Assembly: GCA_035235625.1 (NCBI GenBank)
Contig: CP141148.1
Coordinates: forward strand, 1,860,001 to 1,924,000
Reading direction: 5' to 3'
DNA: 64,000 bases
Source of the DNA: Saururus chinensis
Taxonomy: Eukaryota > Streptophyta > Magnoliopsida > Piperales > Saururaceae
Part shown: piece by piece, positions 36,701 to 50,100 of the stretch
How the letters are laid out: each line of letters begins with the position of its first letter
How positions within the stretch are numbered: position 1 is the stretch's first letter
Notes under the pieces: generated by a model
The model's database searches: none
Told to the model about the DNA's origin: nothing
Seen by the model: only the letters and a program-made list of their open reading frames with translations
Translations under genes and position numbers: made by a program

Positions 36701-37973
36701 TAATGAATTAATCACTCTTCCTCAGCTTACAATAATAAAATCCATTTTTGTACTAGCAGATTTCCATTTTCTTGATTACTTGGTTTTTTCTTTTGGCTTA
36801 TCTGTAACTATGTCTGATGCAGATGCTAAAATGCCTTCCCAAGTGTTGTCAACATCTCAAGAGTAATGAATAACGACAACATGGTTTTTCCCTTTTAATG
36901 TCATGTCTCTAGCACTATTCAATATCTAACTTTCCTCACTTCAATCAGCAATTGTCAGCTTTGGAGAAGTTACAAGTGAACAAATAAAAGAAGCCGAACT
37001 AAATGGAGTATCTTGCTACTCTTGGGAAGGATTTGCTTCAATGGTTAGATTCTGTCTTTCAAGTTTATATGCTTTTGAAAAACCATTTTTTTTTCATACA
37101 GAAATTTAAACTTGAAAAGCTGTCATGTCTTGCGGTCACAGGGAAGTTGCAGCTATAAACTTCCTTCCAGAGAGAAGGGAGACATCTGCACAATAATGTA
37201 TACAAGTGGGACTACTGGGGACCCAAAGGGTGTTCTTCTGACAAATGGTGTTATTATGGCAGAGATCTTGAGCATGGAACACTTACTACTGGAAACAGAT
37301 AAAGTGGTAATGTTACCTAGTCAATTTAGTTCAATCCCTGTTATCCATGATCCTATATGCTCACTACTCTACTTCGTTGGCTCTAAACTATTATTCTAAC
37401 TGCAGGTATAATTACCTTAATATTTGCCTCAAGTATGCATACATAAATCTACTTTGTCTTGCAGGTTACTGAAGAAGATGTGTATTTCTCCTTCCTCCCG
37501 TTGGCACATGTATTTGATCAGATAATTGAGAACTATTGCATCTACAAGGGTGCCTCCATTGGTTTTTTCCGTGGGGTACTCCTCCTTTCTTCTTCTGTAG
37601 CATCCTCTGTTGTTTCTTGTCATGTAATCTAAATATGTTCTCATGTTTACTTCTTGTGTTACAAATCCAGGATGTCCGGTATTTGGTTGAAGATGTACAA
37701 GCATTAAAACCCACTCTTTTTTGTGGGGTTCCTCGAGTTTTCGATCGTATATACACAGGTTGTACTCATATGTTAATCAAGCATTGAATAGTGGTAATCC
37801 ACATTTCGATTTTCTATGTTCGTAATTGCACTTGTGTCTGTCCTGTAGGTATAAATGCTAAAATTTTATCTGGTGGAGCACTCACAAGAAGATTATTTCA
37901 GTATGCTTATGACTAGTATGTTATAAGTAACTTTCACTATGCTCTTCCACATTTGGCTGCAATTAGTAAACTA

Positions 37974-38004
<31 letters not shown>

Positions 38005-39928
38005 ATATATATATATATATATCTGATTTGTGCTAAATATGTGGTGATGCCAGCAAGTTGAACAACCTGAAGAAGGGATTCAAACAGGATGAGGCCTCCC
38101 CATTCTTTGATAAGCTCGTATTCAACAAAGTGAGTAATAATACTCTACGTAACACAAATTATACTGATTCTTGCTGATTCAGCTGCCTAATAATTTTTCC
38201 CTAGTTGTTTTCTTTATAGATCAAGCAAGGATTAGGGGGAAGAGTACGGATTCTTATATCAGGAGCTGCACCCTTACCAGGGCATATTGAAGATTTTTTA
38301 AGAGTCACCACCTGCAGTGTTGTGGTACAAGGATATGGTAAGATACTGCTAGCTGTATTGCTAATTGCTAGTAATTATCAATTTGTAAACAAAAGACAAG
38401 GAAATTAAGACCCATCAAACGTTATAATACTAGAAATTATCAATTTGTAAACAAAAAAATCAATAGTTTTTTGTAATTAATTTCTTTGCAGGTTTGACAG
38501 AAAGCTGTGCTGGATGTTTTTCATCCATTGCAAATGTTTTCTCTATGTCGGGCACAGTTGGAGTTCCTGTGACAACCATTGAAGCCAGACTAGAATCAGT
38601 ACCTGAAATGGGATATGATGCTCTAGCAGTTGTCCCTCGTGGTGAAATCTGCTTGAGGGGTAAAACACTCTTCTCTGGCTACCACAAGCGCCAGGACCTC
38701 ACTGAAGATGTCCTTATTGAGGGGTGGTTTCACACAGGTACTTGTATTTCAAATCAACTATCAGTTAGCGTCTCCTGTGTTAGAGCCTATTCATATGGTT
38801 TTTGATGGACCAGGTTGAATTATTTTGTGTATATTGCAGGTGACATTGGGGAATGGCAGCCAAATGGGTCTATGAAGATCATAGACAGGAAAAAGAACAT
38901 ATTTAAATTGTCTCAAGGAGAATACATTGCCGTTGAAAGCATTGAGACTACTTATAACAGCTGCCCGCTTGTCACCTCTGTAAGAATGTTTAGATAGTTA
39001 TAGACTACATCAAAAGAACAGTTTTAGTTTTCATATCTTCCTGTCATGTTTACCATAATAATTGACTTGAACTCTTTGTGCAGATTTGGGTCTATGGAAA
39101 CAGCTTTGAGTCATTTCTAGTAGCTGTGGTCGTCCCAGAAAAAACAGCATTGGAGAATTGGGCTGCTACAGAGAACTTGAAAGAAGATTACGAATCGCTA
39201 TGCAGAAATTATAAGGCAAGAAAGTACATTATGGATGAACTCAACAAAGTTGGCCGAGATCAAAAGGTATGCTTATATTTAAGAGAGACTTGTATAAAAT
39301 TACAGGACATGGAAAGTTTTCTCAGCTTACAAATGAGTTCATGGCTGCAGCTTAAAGGTTTTGAGATGCTAAGAGCAATCCTTCTTGAGCCGATTCCTTT
39401 TGACATAGACAGAGATTTGATAACTCCAACATTCAAACTCAAGAGGTCACAGTTGCTAAAATACTACAAAGTACGTAATCATATGATACACTTTTAACCA
39501 ACTTCATTTCCTGAAAGCGTTGTGAAATTATCAATATTTAGCATGCATTAAGCCCCTAGTCATAAATACATGGCGTCAATGACTAATGGTGTCATTTGGC
39601 AACCACTTTGCCCCTAAACATCACGGCTTTAGGTTTTGAGGGAAGGCCAAAACGTCCCATAAAGCGACCCCGGATCAGTTACATAAGTTTCTATATCTAA
39701 AAAAATTAAGGTACCCTAGGGGATTGGTAGGCGGTTGCCATGCCCCTTCTACTCGGGTCCTAAGGACTAAGACACCCCTCCTTGACAAACAAGGAAGTAA
39801 AAAAAGGGTGTATATGATTGTGAAATTTAGAACTTAGTGTTGGCATTCTTATTTAATTATGATGTCTTTTGATGTTGCAGATGCACATTGATGAACTCTA
39901 TCGAGAGGCTAAAGAAACGAAAGTGTGA
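33601..39928 (+). CDS. LACS2: Long-chain acyl-CoA synthetase, LACS2-like (19 exons, intact)
   Basis: Activates long-chain fatty acids to acyl-CoA with ATP; plant LACS2 supplies acyl-CoAs for cutin and other lipids (family knowledge). Exons, all GT-AG: 33601-33746, 35376-35439, 35700-35789, 35881-35937, 36089-36137, 36251-36327, 36823-36862, 36949-37043, 37142-37306, 37465-37575, 37671-37758, 37849-37915, 38054-38129, 38220-38337, 38492-38737, 38840-38979, 39084-39266, 39351-39470, 39881-39928. They sum to 1,980 nt, giving 659 aa with no internal stop; Arabidopsis LACS2 is about 665 aa. Visible motifs: N-terminal GPVYRCVYAKDGLL, P-loop YTSGTTGDPKG (about 226-236), YGLTE (414-418), HTGD (495-498), DRKKNIFKLSQGEY (512-525) and the C-terminal ERD/TPTFKLKR-type block near 625-635. 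LACS2 is preferred over LACS1 or LACS4 because of the IWVYGNSFESFLVAVVVP and LKGFEML segments. The start at 33601 aligns with the family N-terminus; an in-frame ATG lies at 33520. Confidence 0.94.
33759..33792 (+). repeat. (TC)17 microsatellite in LACS2 intron 1
   Basis: A pure TC run of about 34 nt starting 12 nt after the exon 1 donor site. Intron 1 (33747-35375) is the longest LACS2 intron. Apart from a pyrimidine-rich patch near 34,370-34,450, nothing else was recognised in it. Confidence 0.9.
37977..38022 (+). repeat. (CTAT)n/(AT)n microsatellite in a LACS2 intron
   Basis: Tetranucleotide CTAT repeats run into AT repeats inside the intron between exons 12 and 13. It sits about 30 nt upstream of the acceptor side and does not overlap coding sequence. 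Confidence 0.85.
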
Positions 39929-41100
39929 GGCTTCCGCTTGGTACAGGCCATACTTGGGCTGTTGATTGGAGCGAGTGGTAGTGAGTGAGTCCTGAGTGAG
40001 AAGATGTAATCTGGCAACCTATTCTTTTATGTAATCCCGTGTTCAAGTGATGTAATTATTGAAACTGTATTTGCTGTTTCACGATTAATACCTGTGGAAT
40101 GAATAAGAGGAAGCAAGACGTAAGATGAGGATCACAGCTGCACATGATACATCTCGGGATAAAATTGGCTTTTAAATACACCAAAAAGAATATCATTAAA
40201 AATAACTTGAATTAAGTTCGTGACCTTACCTCATGTAACTTCAAAAAATTACAGATGTTTCTGAGAACATGGTTAAATTATCTGGATGGTTACGTGCTAA
40301 TGGCCTCTTAAATGTTGACAGCTCAAACCAGCAATTATTAATTTATGACCACTTTTTTTCTAACCAAGTGATGCATGAACCACTTCACTGTAACTTGTAA
40401 ATTAAGAAAAAATCTGTCAACGAATAGGGGTTCTGTACTTGAGACGCAGCAAAATTTGGGCATCCTCTGTGGAACTTTTACTTGTTAGGCTTGCCGGACA
40501 TGAAAGACAACGACACTTTCTTCATACTGCTTGTGACATTGACGAAAAGACTAGCTTTGTGAGATCATCAAACTCTACAGCCATTATGTTTGGAGTTAGA
40601 ACAAGATTAAACTAGCATGTGATCCTTGGAAAAGACATTCTCATACATTCTACAAGAAATTCATCATATCTACTAAACCAGTGTTTTTTTTTGGTAAATT
40701 ACTTAAACCAGTGTTTAACAAGCCTTTACGGGGAGCTTCTACACACAAAAAAAATGAAAAACACAGAATTATACCCCTCAGCCGCAATAGGGATGATACA
40801 TGGAAAATGGAGCTGCTCGTGCATCACAAAATTTCTTACATTGAATTTTCAACTATCTACAACCTCACAATTATAAACCTACAAAAACATAAAAATTTCT
40901 TCATACAGGTGATGCTTGGGCCAAGCTGGATGTTGCCAGCTCGGTTGCAACCTTTTCCGCACTTGTGTTCCTTTGACAAGGATGGCAATGAGTGCAGCAT
41001 AAATCTAACAAAGGAACCAGAAGGAGCTTGCAAAAGGGGCCCTCCCATCAATAAATATTGCAATATACAATGACAGCATCATCACCACGGGTGGAGGTTT
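39929..41100. other. Convergent intergenic region between LACS2-like and RIC1-like genes
   Basis: 1,172 bp separate the two stop codons of these tail-to-tail genes. The proximal part should hold the LACS2 3' UTR; an AATAAG-like poly(A) signal is near 40,100. The rest is AT-rich and must hold the RIC1 3' UTR on the other strand. The small open frames around 40.6-41.07 kb show no recognisable family. Confidence 0.6.
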
Positions 41101-44100
41101 TCATGTTTCCAAAATAATAGTAGATGAAAGCTGCTCTTCTAAGATGCGCAAAAGGTCATAATATTCAGCAAACGAAGGCTGTGACTGAAATTTTACAAGG
41201 TTGGGATGTTATGAGGCTGGTAAAGTATAATTGGGAGTAACCATAAAATTGAAATACATACCAGAAGGGTTGTGCTGTATGCCTTCCATAAACGCATGTC
41301 ATGTCGAAAAATATCAAACAAAACCTAAGGCATGAAGAACAGACATGTCAATATGTCAATAATGCAATAGTGAGATGGATGAGATGGATCATAAGCTCAA
41401 GGAAAATCGAAATCATGCTTGTTTGTAGAAAGCTGAGTGGCTATTTCGAAACCGCCTTCATCGAGGCTAAAAAACTAGATCAATTTTGTTCCTGTAACCA
41501 TCATCAAGTGATGAAAATTTCAAATTAGATGCTTAAGAATGAATTTTGATCTTTGCCTGTTTCAGATAATTAGTTCTAGCATGACAGACATGAGGGGTGT
41601 ATAAGAGTCTGTTTTGTGAACCCCCTGTAGCTGGGACTCCGCATCCAATGATGGTAAAGCATGATGATGAAAACCAAAAATTTCAAGCAAATAAAAAATT
41701 GTGTCAAATTTGGGTAAAAAAAACAACCAACTGTAGGTTTCCGTGAGATATAAGGTAGCAACAAGATGGCAGGTAGCAGCAAGATGGCAGTAAGTGAGCT
41801 AAGACAGCACGAACAAGAAGCTAATACCTCAGTACGCCTCAAAAGAGTGGCCAGGACCACAATCCATTCTTTGAACTTGACAGCACACATATGTGACAAC
41901 AAGAACTCAGCATCCAACCTACTCTGCAGAGTGCCCATTTGGAGCTGCAAACCAAGATAGCAGAATTTATGATAATAGAAGTATTCAGCCACTAACTTCG
42001 ACACAGTCAAGACACAGAGAAAATGGTGCTCAAATTTTGCGTTCAGCTATCCACTTTTCAAAATAGTAAGTAACTATTATGATTTCGAATTAGGGCTTTC
42101 TTTATTTAAGTATGCCTTAGTTTAAGTTTGCTTTCCTAGTTTAGAATTGCTTATTAAAGGTAGGATTCTTATTGTTATTGCTTTCCTAGTTTAGATTTAT
42201 TTCCTAATATGAGAAGGCTCAAGTCTATAAAGCATGTAATCTCCCAGAGTCATGAATTACGAATTTGAGCAATAAAGTAGTTTCGCTTATTTATCTCTGC
42301 CCTCCCTAACTCTCTCTTCCCTTCTTCTTCCCCACATACACTCTCTCCATATTTTTAGCCTTGTAACCCTAGGGGTTACAACATTGGTATCAAAGCGTAC
42401 CTTTCCTGCGCCATCGCTTCCTCGCCGGCACAGGATGCCCAAAGAAAGTGGTTTCCAATTCTGCTATCGAGCCCACAGATGCAACCGTCTCCTCCCCTCA
42501 TACAGACATCAAGCTCCAAGGTGAACCGAGTGCCGAAGCCCTCGAACAGAAGGTGGCCAGCAACAGTTCAGCAGAGCAATTTCAGAAGCATACGGACACC
42601 CTCGCAGTCGTAGTACAGTCTCAGCATGATGTTGCTGCAGCTGTGAAAGCCCAACAAGACTCCTTGGCTGCACTCACTGGCCGATGCGACTCTATGACGA
42701 CCTCTGTCTAGCAGCTCGCCAACCGTCCACCATCTGCACCACCAACCGAACTGCCTCCTCAGGGACCTCCCGCACTCATGCTGGCACCAAATTAGGGGTC
42801 ATCGTCTTCAGCTCCGCTGGGTGTTTCTTCTGCCTCACTGGCCTCGGAGCTCCGCCCATAAATTATAGCCAGCCGTCAGCCATTTGGACCCCTCGTTCCA
42901 TTGCCGGGTCTCCCCCAGCTGTCCGGGCAGGCCACCTCAAAGCACGGCCAAGTCCAATGGGCTGAGACGACTGAATCTGCCGTTGTCGGAATTCCCTTTC
43001 GCCGATTCGGCGCACTGGCTGCGACAGCCCGGCTGGATTCCCTCGCGACGGCCCTCCCGATCGTCTCTTGCCAGCCACTTCTACGGTCCACGGCAGTCAA
43101 AACTGCCACTTTTCAGACCAGACCGCTGCTATTGGCCTCCGCTAGTGAGCCATTGGCCTCACTTGGTGCCGTAGCCTCCGTACCGCCATCTGTTCCAGTC
43201 AGGCGTCACCTTCCCGTTGACCCAAAGGATGTTCCGCCGTCATACGCAGCAGAGGTCGTTCCATCACATCCACTCCAGTCAGTCTCACTGATGCCAGATT
43301 CACCATCCCCTGCCCCGGTCGATCGTCGAGTTTCTGGAGGAGCACTAGTCTCTTCCACCGCCACCATGGCCATTGGAGATGCATCTAGAGTGTTAGGACA
43401 AACCGAGGATGCGATATGTTATATGGGCAGGTCGCGATCGGATTTAAGTGCACCCGGCTTCCAAACCGGCCTGACACGGGATTTTTTATCCCATTCAGCC
43501 ATACCTTACATGCTCTGACCCACTTGGATTGTCTCAGGCACTTATCCTGAAGTTGTTTGTGGCTCCTACCCACTGGCTCATAGCCATATGCCTGAGGATT
43601 TAAACCGACAAATCCATGTCTCGCTTCCACAACTTGGTGCTAGGGAATTTGATATTGCTAACAATTATTTGATGCAGGCATATGGTTTTTAGGCAGCCCC
43701 TGATTACAGAAGACCCAACTTTTACCATGGGCCACCTGCCCCATTTGTGCCAAACCACGAGCGTGGTGGTCCCCGTCAGAGGACGTCCACCAGGTCAGGA
43801 TGCCGCGTTCAGAGCCTACAAAGGAGCTGTCCAAGCCCGCCCAATTCACCTCACTTTCCCAATTTTCAAGGGTGATGAACCGGAGGAATGGGTCTCACGT
43901 GTCCGACGATTTTTTCTCTTCTATCGTACACCGGGCCACGAGCGTATTGATCTTGCTTCCTTTCACATTGAAGGACATGCGTTGCAGTGGCTTAAACACT
44001 TTATGTCTCACACTCCGCAGGCTACAATGGCTGATGTGGAGCGAGCTTACTGATTATGAGGACTATAACTTTCATCTCTCCCGTGTTCGCCAATCTACCA

Positions 44101-47100
44101 CCGTCGAAGCTTATTAGGATGAATTTGAAAAATTGTCGAATCGGGTTTCTAATTGGCCATAAGCCACTTTGATTGGTACTTTTTTGGGTGGTTTAAGGCC
44201 CGACTTGCATGCTTCATTGCGTATCTTTAATCACACACTTTGACTGAGACAATCCGTGTCGCTCATGTGTCAAGAGCAGCTTCAATATCAGCAGTGTATT
44301 CCACGGGCGCGACAGTCTTCTTCTAGTCCTATCACTACTATGGGGCGAACTCTTATTTCTCTTGAGCGATTATCTCAGGCTGAAATGGAGGCTCATCACT
44401 CCCGGGGCTTATGCTACAATTGTGATGAAAAGTATACCCCTAGCCATCGTTGCAAGACTCTTCATGCTTATGTTGTTGAAGATACACCTGACTTCGTGGC
44501 TTCTCCTGACCTTGTGGCTGAGTTTGACCCTGCCCTCGCTGCCTTGGTAAATGATGTAGACCCATACTTGTCCTTTCATGCCTATGAAGGTGGTAATGCT
44601 CCCAACACTATGCACATTAATGGGAAAATGGAAAAACATGTCATGGTTCTTATCGATACCGGTAGCACTCATAGTTTCATTAACGAAGCCATTGCTAAAG
44701 AATTAGGCTTGCAGATCTCTAATTGTCCTAACTTTGATGTTATGGTCAAGGATGGTGCAAAGCTTTGCAATATAGGGGTTTTTCGTAAGGCATATCTTCT
44801 TGCTCAAGGCCTTACTATCAAGTTTGATTTCTATGTCCTGCCTATCAAAGGCATTGATATCGTTCTTGTCATGGATTAGTTGAGCACATTGCGAAAGGTT
44901 GAATGGGACTTTGAACACATGCAGATTAGCTTTGAGCTTAATGGGGTCAAACGCCTCCTTACTGCCCAACCAACGGATAAATTACACATCATTCAGCACC
45001 CACCTCCGAAGTATCATTGGATTCTCCAACCTCTTGCTCTTGATGAACGTCTTGGTCATTCCTAGCCTTGAGGACATGGCTTAGCGGAAGCAGTGGTGAA
45101 TTGTTATGATTCCGAATTAGGGCTTTCTTTATTTAAATATGTCTTAGTTTAGGTTTGTTTTCCTAGTTTAAAATTGCTTATTGAAGGTAGGATTCTTATT
45201 GTTATTGCTTTCCTAGTTTAGATTTATTTCCTAATCTGAGAAGGCTAAGTCTATAAAGCATGTAATCTCCCACAGTCATAAATTACGAATTTGAGCAATA
45301 AAGTAGTCTAGCTTATTTATCTCTGCCCTCCCTAACTCTCTCTTCCCTTCTTCTTCTTCCCCACATACACTCTCTATATTTTTACCCTTGTAACCCTAGG
45401 GGTTACAACAGTAACATTCAAAAGAATACATACCTTTTGCCCAATCAGCTCAAGCCCTGAAGCAAAACTGTCCAGACGTGCACTCCCATATCTTTCCCTC
45501 TGAAGATACTCCTGAGATCAATTGATATATTAACTAAACTCCTATTGAAGATGGCTCACAAATGAGAAACGAATTAGAATGTAAACTCACAACTAAATCG
45601 AACTGAGTTCCTTTTACAAATGCAACAAGCTTAGACAGCTCTTTTCCTGACATCAAATAACTTGCATGACTTTCCAGAATATTTTTTACAGAAGCAATAT
45701 GTGCATTCTGCTCTTTGATTGAAGGACTGTATCAATAGACAGAAAAAAGATTCTTAGAATAGTTCAAGATAGCAAAACGAAAACAAGATCAGAACTCGGG
45801 ATGCTTCTTCCATTACAAAAGGATAGAAGGAACTCTTTCTACCTTTTCAAGTCAAGGGACTGCCTTCTAAAACTGGACCGGAATAGAAAATACCCCAAAA
45901 ATTTTGGTGATTTGTCAGAATCTGCATTCGCTGGGTCATAATCTCTACCAGATCGCAGCAAAAACCTCACCTGAAAGCAAAACTGGAAAGTATAACTTTT
46001 ATTTCTAAAAAGAAACGGGAAACATAATCTGGTCAAAAAAGCCTCACCAGTTCTCCTGCAAGTTCATATAAAGATTCATCAAGTGTTGCCTGCAAAAATT
46101 TTGACATCTTGATCATTTTCCTAAGCATGTGGAAAAGGTTTCCCAAATGGTGGAGAAGATGTACCCAAATTACCAAACTGTAACATCTAGCCCAAATAGA
46201 GATAACACACATGCCTAACTGAAGTTTGAAGTTGGATCAGAAAATGAATAAGAACAACGAAAAATATGCAATTTGGATGCTCTTTCATTTTTTATTCATT
46301 AATTTGCAGTCTGCCCCGTAATCTGAATTTGAGCATGACATGCTTACTTGTAACAACCGCAAAGCACAATATTGACTCACGGCAGGTCCCTCAAGTTTGG
46401 CAATCACCTGTCAAATTCTTAGTTGTATAAGAATACATCAAAATATTCTCAACAGGTTGGCATATAATTAGATAATATAATTCTAAAATAGTACCTTGGC
46501 TATGTAAGTTCTAACTGTAATTATCACAAAAAAGCTAATCCTACAAAGACTGAAGTTAACAATATGTTGCAAAATAAAAGGTTACATCTATGCCTGTCAC
46601 TTTCAGTTTATTTAAATAAATGGGTTCATGGCAACTGATATGAGCAAAAAGAAAGAAAGAAAGACAAGCAGAAAGATGAAAAAGAAAAAGTTTTCTACGG
46701 AATAGCATTATGTTAAAAAATATAATTTGACCAAGGTATTGATCATAGGGATAATGCAAGAATTTTCTCTGGATCTTATGTATCTAGAGTAAGAGAAGAT
46801 ATCTTTTGAAGGATGAAGTAGAAAAGCCCCCTTTCTCTTTTGCGATGTAAGATATTTTAACATTCTCCAAGGCCAGGTATATTCAGAACAATGTATATAA
46901 AATATGAGGCGAGCCTTGAGGCATTTCATGTCCAAAGAGGTTGACTAAATTGTTAACAGAAAGCAGAGATAAAAAATCTCAAAATACCCTAAAAATGTGG
47001 ACGCTCACAGCCTTAAGGTACTTCTCACTGCATCAAGGCAGCCTCAGGGAACAGGGCATATGATTTTTCAGTACATAGCTAATGGCAATCGCTCAAAGGC

Positions 47101-50100
47101 CATTTCTTCTTGCCTCATCTCAACATGTCCCTTTAGAACACAGCTGACAAGCTACAAGAGCATATCTAAAAATATCATTCATAATGCTAACTTATATAAG
47201 CAAGAAGCCAGTTTACATGCACTTCATTCTGCTACAAAACATTGTTACCACATTGCTATCTGAGAAATCCAAGTCATGTCATTATCTTACAAGTATATAG
47301 CACGCGGCGGTTCGGTACCATCTCCGTTGGAAGCATTCTTCAAACAATCTAAGACAAGATTGTAAGCACATTAGTCTTAAGTAATACCCTTGGTTAAAAT
47401 AAATAAAAGCATGGTTTTTCATTCCAATAGAAATTTTGACAACTGATAATAAACTATGAAGTTTGGTAAAAATGTTATGTCAAAATTTTGAGATGAGCTG
47501 CAAGATATATTTGTCTCTAACTTTAAGGCGTAAAGCGTGAAAAAGATTTTTCCCTTGCATATTTTTGCGCACACAAATATCTGATGTGCTCTAAGCTTTT
47601 CTGTATGAAAGAAAAGGCCCAGTCCGCAGAAATGTATGGTTGGAAAGGAGAACGTTGTTAAATTAGTCAAAATTGTAAGCAAAATTTAAAATTTGGTGGT
47701 GCCAAGAGTTAAATACTTCATCAATTGTGATAATAAAAAGGGTAGAATTTTCAGCCAGTTAAATGAATAGAACTAGATTTTAATAACAAAACATACTCTG
47801 TTGATCTTCCAGCAGCAGCAAACAAATCAGACCAATGTCTTCCATCAGTTTTTCTTGCAACACTTACGACTACATCAAGATACTCAGAGAAATTTCTGAT
47901 AAGATCACATGTCTTTTCCAAAAGTGAGGAACCACTGTTATTAATAGAAATTGTGGTTCCGGCTTTGTTTGCACTCTGCCTGTTATGACAAAGAACTCAC
48001 ACTTAGATCAAGGGAGCATTAATTTGCAATCCTGCACAACTCAACCTAACAATTTATCACAGAAAGTGAAACATGATATTTTCATCTTTTGTTACAACCC
48101 TACAAACTGTAGTGGTTTTAATTCAATATCTATGTAGAGAAAAACAGCCAATGCGGAACCCATGGCATTCCATCTTGCAAGAGAAATCCGTGTCTTGCCA
48201 AGGTAACAAACTGGTAACTACAACCACTTCCAATATGAAGTCACACATTCAAAATATTTTAGAAAAGGAGAGTACTACCATATGGATCGGTTTTATTCAT
48301 TAATTAAATGATCAATTTGAGCACTTTGCATTTTGTCTAATTAAAATTGATCAAGCACATATTTTTTCTTTGAAATAAGATACATACAAGATAAATTTTC
48401 TTTCAACTAACAATAAATCATTCTTCAAATCCAACATGTTAATGTCCTGTTTAAATTATTAATATAAGCATTGATGTTATTCTTATTATATTATTATTAC
48501 AACTATTGTTATTATTTTTGGTGAAGAAAAGGTCTGGACTTGCCATGGGATCATAAAACCACACCTTTGAGATCATAAAACCACACCTTTTATATCCAAT
48601 AAAATGATTATTCTTTTTAACTTTCCAATAATTAAACATTCTGGAGATAATATTCCCTTGAAGATACACCTGTAGCTGTAAGGCTAAGTTCGGTCTTGAT
48701 TATGCAATTGCTTTGATGAGCCCTTGGCTCGATCTCAAGTCAACTAAATCAGGATTTTCTACATTTATCCAATCCCAAAAATCTGACAAATCAAGATCGC
48801 TCTAATATTTAAATAAGTATTTTTTCAGACCAAAACCAACTTGAGATGGTGCAGGCCTGGATCAGATTAGATCATAGCACCCACGCACATACAGTACCAT
48901 TAAATCTCATTAGCTATACATAAATTTGACCCGCATATAGAACATTAGCCTTGTAGGGAAGCAAGTAAAAGCTCTATGTGGCCAACAATTTATGTGCATC
49001 TGTTTATGCCATTCTGTACATGAAAAAGTTCATGATAAAAATGTGATACCAAAAGCAATAGCTCAGTTATACTTGAAAACTATACAACACACACCTGGAA
49101 ATTTCTGCATCAAATACAGTGAAAAGGAGCCACTCCAAGCAATGAGAAAAATGAGGTTTCTCTGCAGACAGTTGTGCCAAACGTAAAGCTTCTTCACTTT
49201 TATCCCTCTGAAAAAAATAACAGTTTCATTTATGCCATTTCCTAAAAGACCATTTGGAATATCATAACCCTAAAAGTGATTTCCAAAAAATGGGTTTGAA
49301 TAACTTAATTGAAATTCACAATGGTTATAGCAAACTGTCAGTAATGGTAAATTATGGCATACATTACCTGAAGAAGATGCCGGAGTAAACAGTGCAATAT
49401 TGTTTGAGCTTGAGCGGATGGCTCAAAACATGGAAACTCTGTGCAACCAGAAAATGACATTCTTTGGGAGACACCAACAACAATCCCAGCATACGGAAGA
49501 AGCCCAAGAGGATACACTTCACGATCAAATTCAAGTTCAGGATCCAACTAACAAACAAACAAAAAGGTCAGACAGCCCAGTATATGATACTTGCTGCTTT
49601 CATATTATGGACAAAGTAAAATACATTATATAAGATATTTTTATTTCGCATTACAAGAACTTTTCTTCCCCAATATTCTGTGAGATAACTAAAAGGTTCT
49701 ACTCTTTGCAAAGCAAACAACTTTGCAGAGTGCCAAAGCAATGAACATCTCATGACCAATTTTTTGTCAAGTTTAACATGGTGGTAAACATATTCAGTAA
49801 AAAAAACAAAAAAATATAAGTGAAAGAAGCATGAAACCCAAAGTTGGCATGATAGCATTTGGTTTTTTTGTTGTGGGACCCAACATGAGACACCACAACA
49901 AAGAAAATAAATCTTAGGCTTACAACTTCCCTAACATTAGAACATCCAACTTCATTGAAGCTCATTTTTACCAGATCAGAATTCTTCTCAGTATGCAAAT
50001 GAGGTCCACAACTCAGTAGAAAAGTAAAACGCGTATTTTCAAGGACTCACTTCCAGTTTCTGACACTACCATGTGTTGAAACTCTGACTGGTCCCCACGA

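Larger units (their letters stand above)
42075..45410 (+). mobile_element. Deleted Ty3/Gypsy LTR retrotransposon in RIC1 intron 20
   Basis: Two 309-bp LTRs flank a 2.7-kb interior, with a perfect 5-bp target duplication GTAAC (42070-42074 and 45411-45415). A primer binding site for initiator tRNA-Met follows the 5' LTR. The interior has a gag-like region, a zinc knuckle and an aspartic protease, then jumps to what looks like the last codons of pol. Reverse transcriptase, RNase H and integrase are absent. Several stops and frame breaks show it is inactive. It lies antisense to RIC1. By eye the LTRs differ at about 14 sites plus small gaps, so the insertion is not recent. Confidence 0.93.

Noticed and set aside
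36823..36880. Apparent premature stop in the acyl-CoA synthetase after HLKS
   Set aside because: A GT donor two bases earlier (gtaatg at 36863) and acceptor at 36948 restore HLKTIVSFGE in frame, so the gene is intact.
44880..45084. Possible full pol region in the Gypsy element
   Set aside because: Only about 220 bp remain before the 3' LTR; no reverse transcriptase or integrase motif is present.
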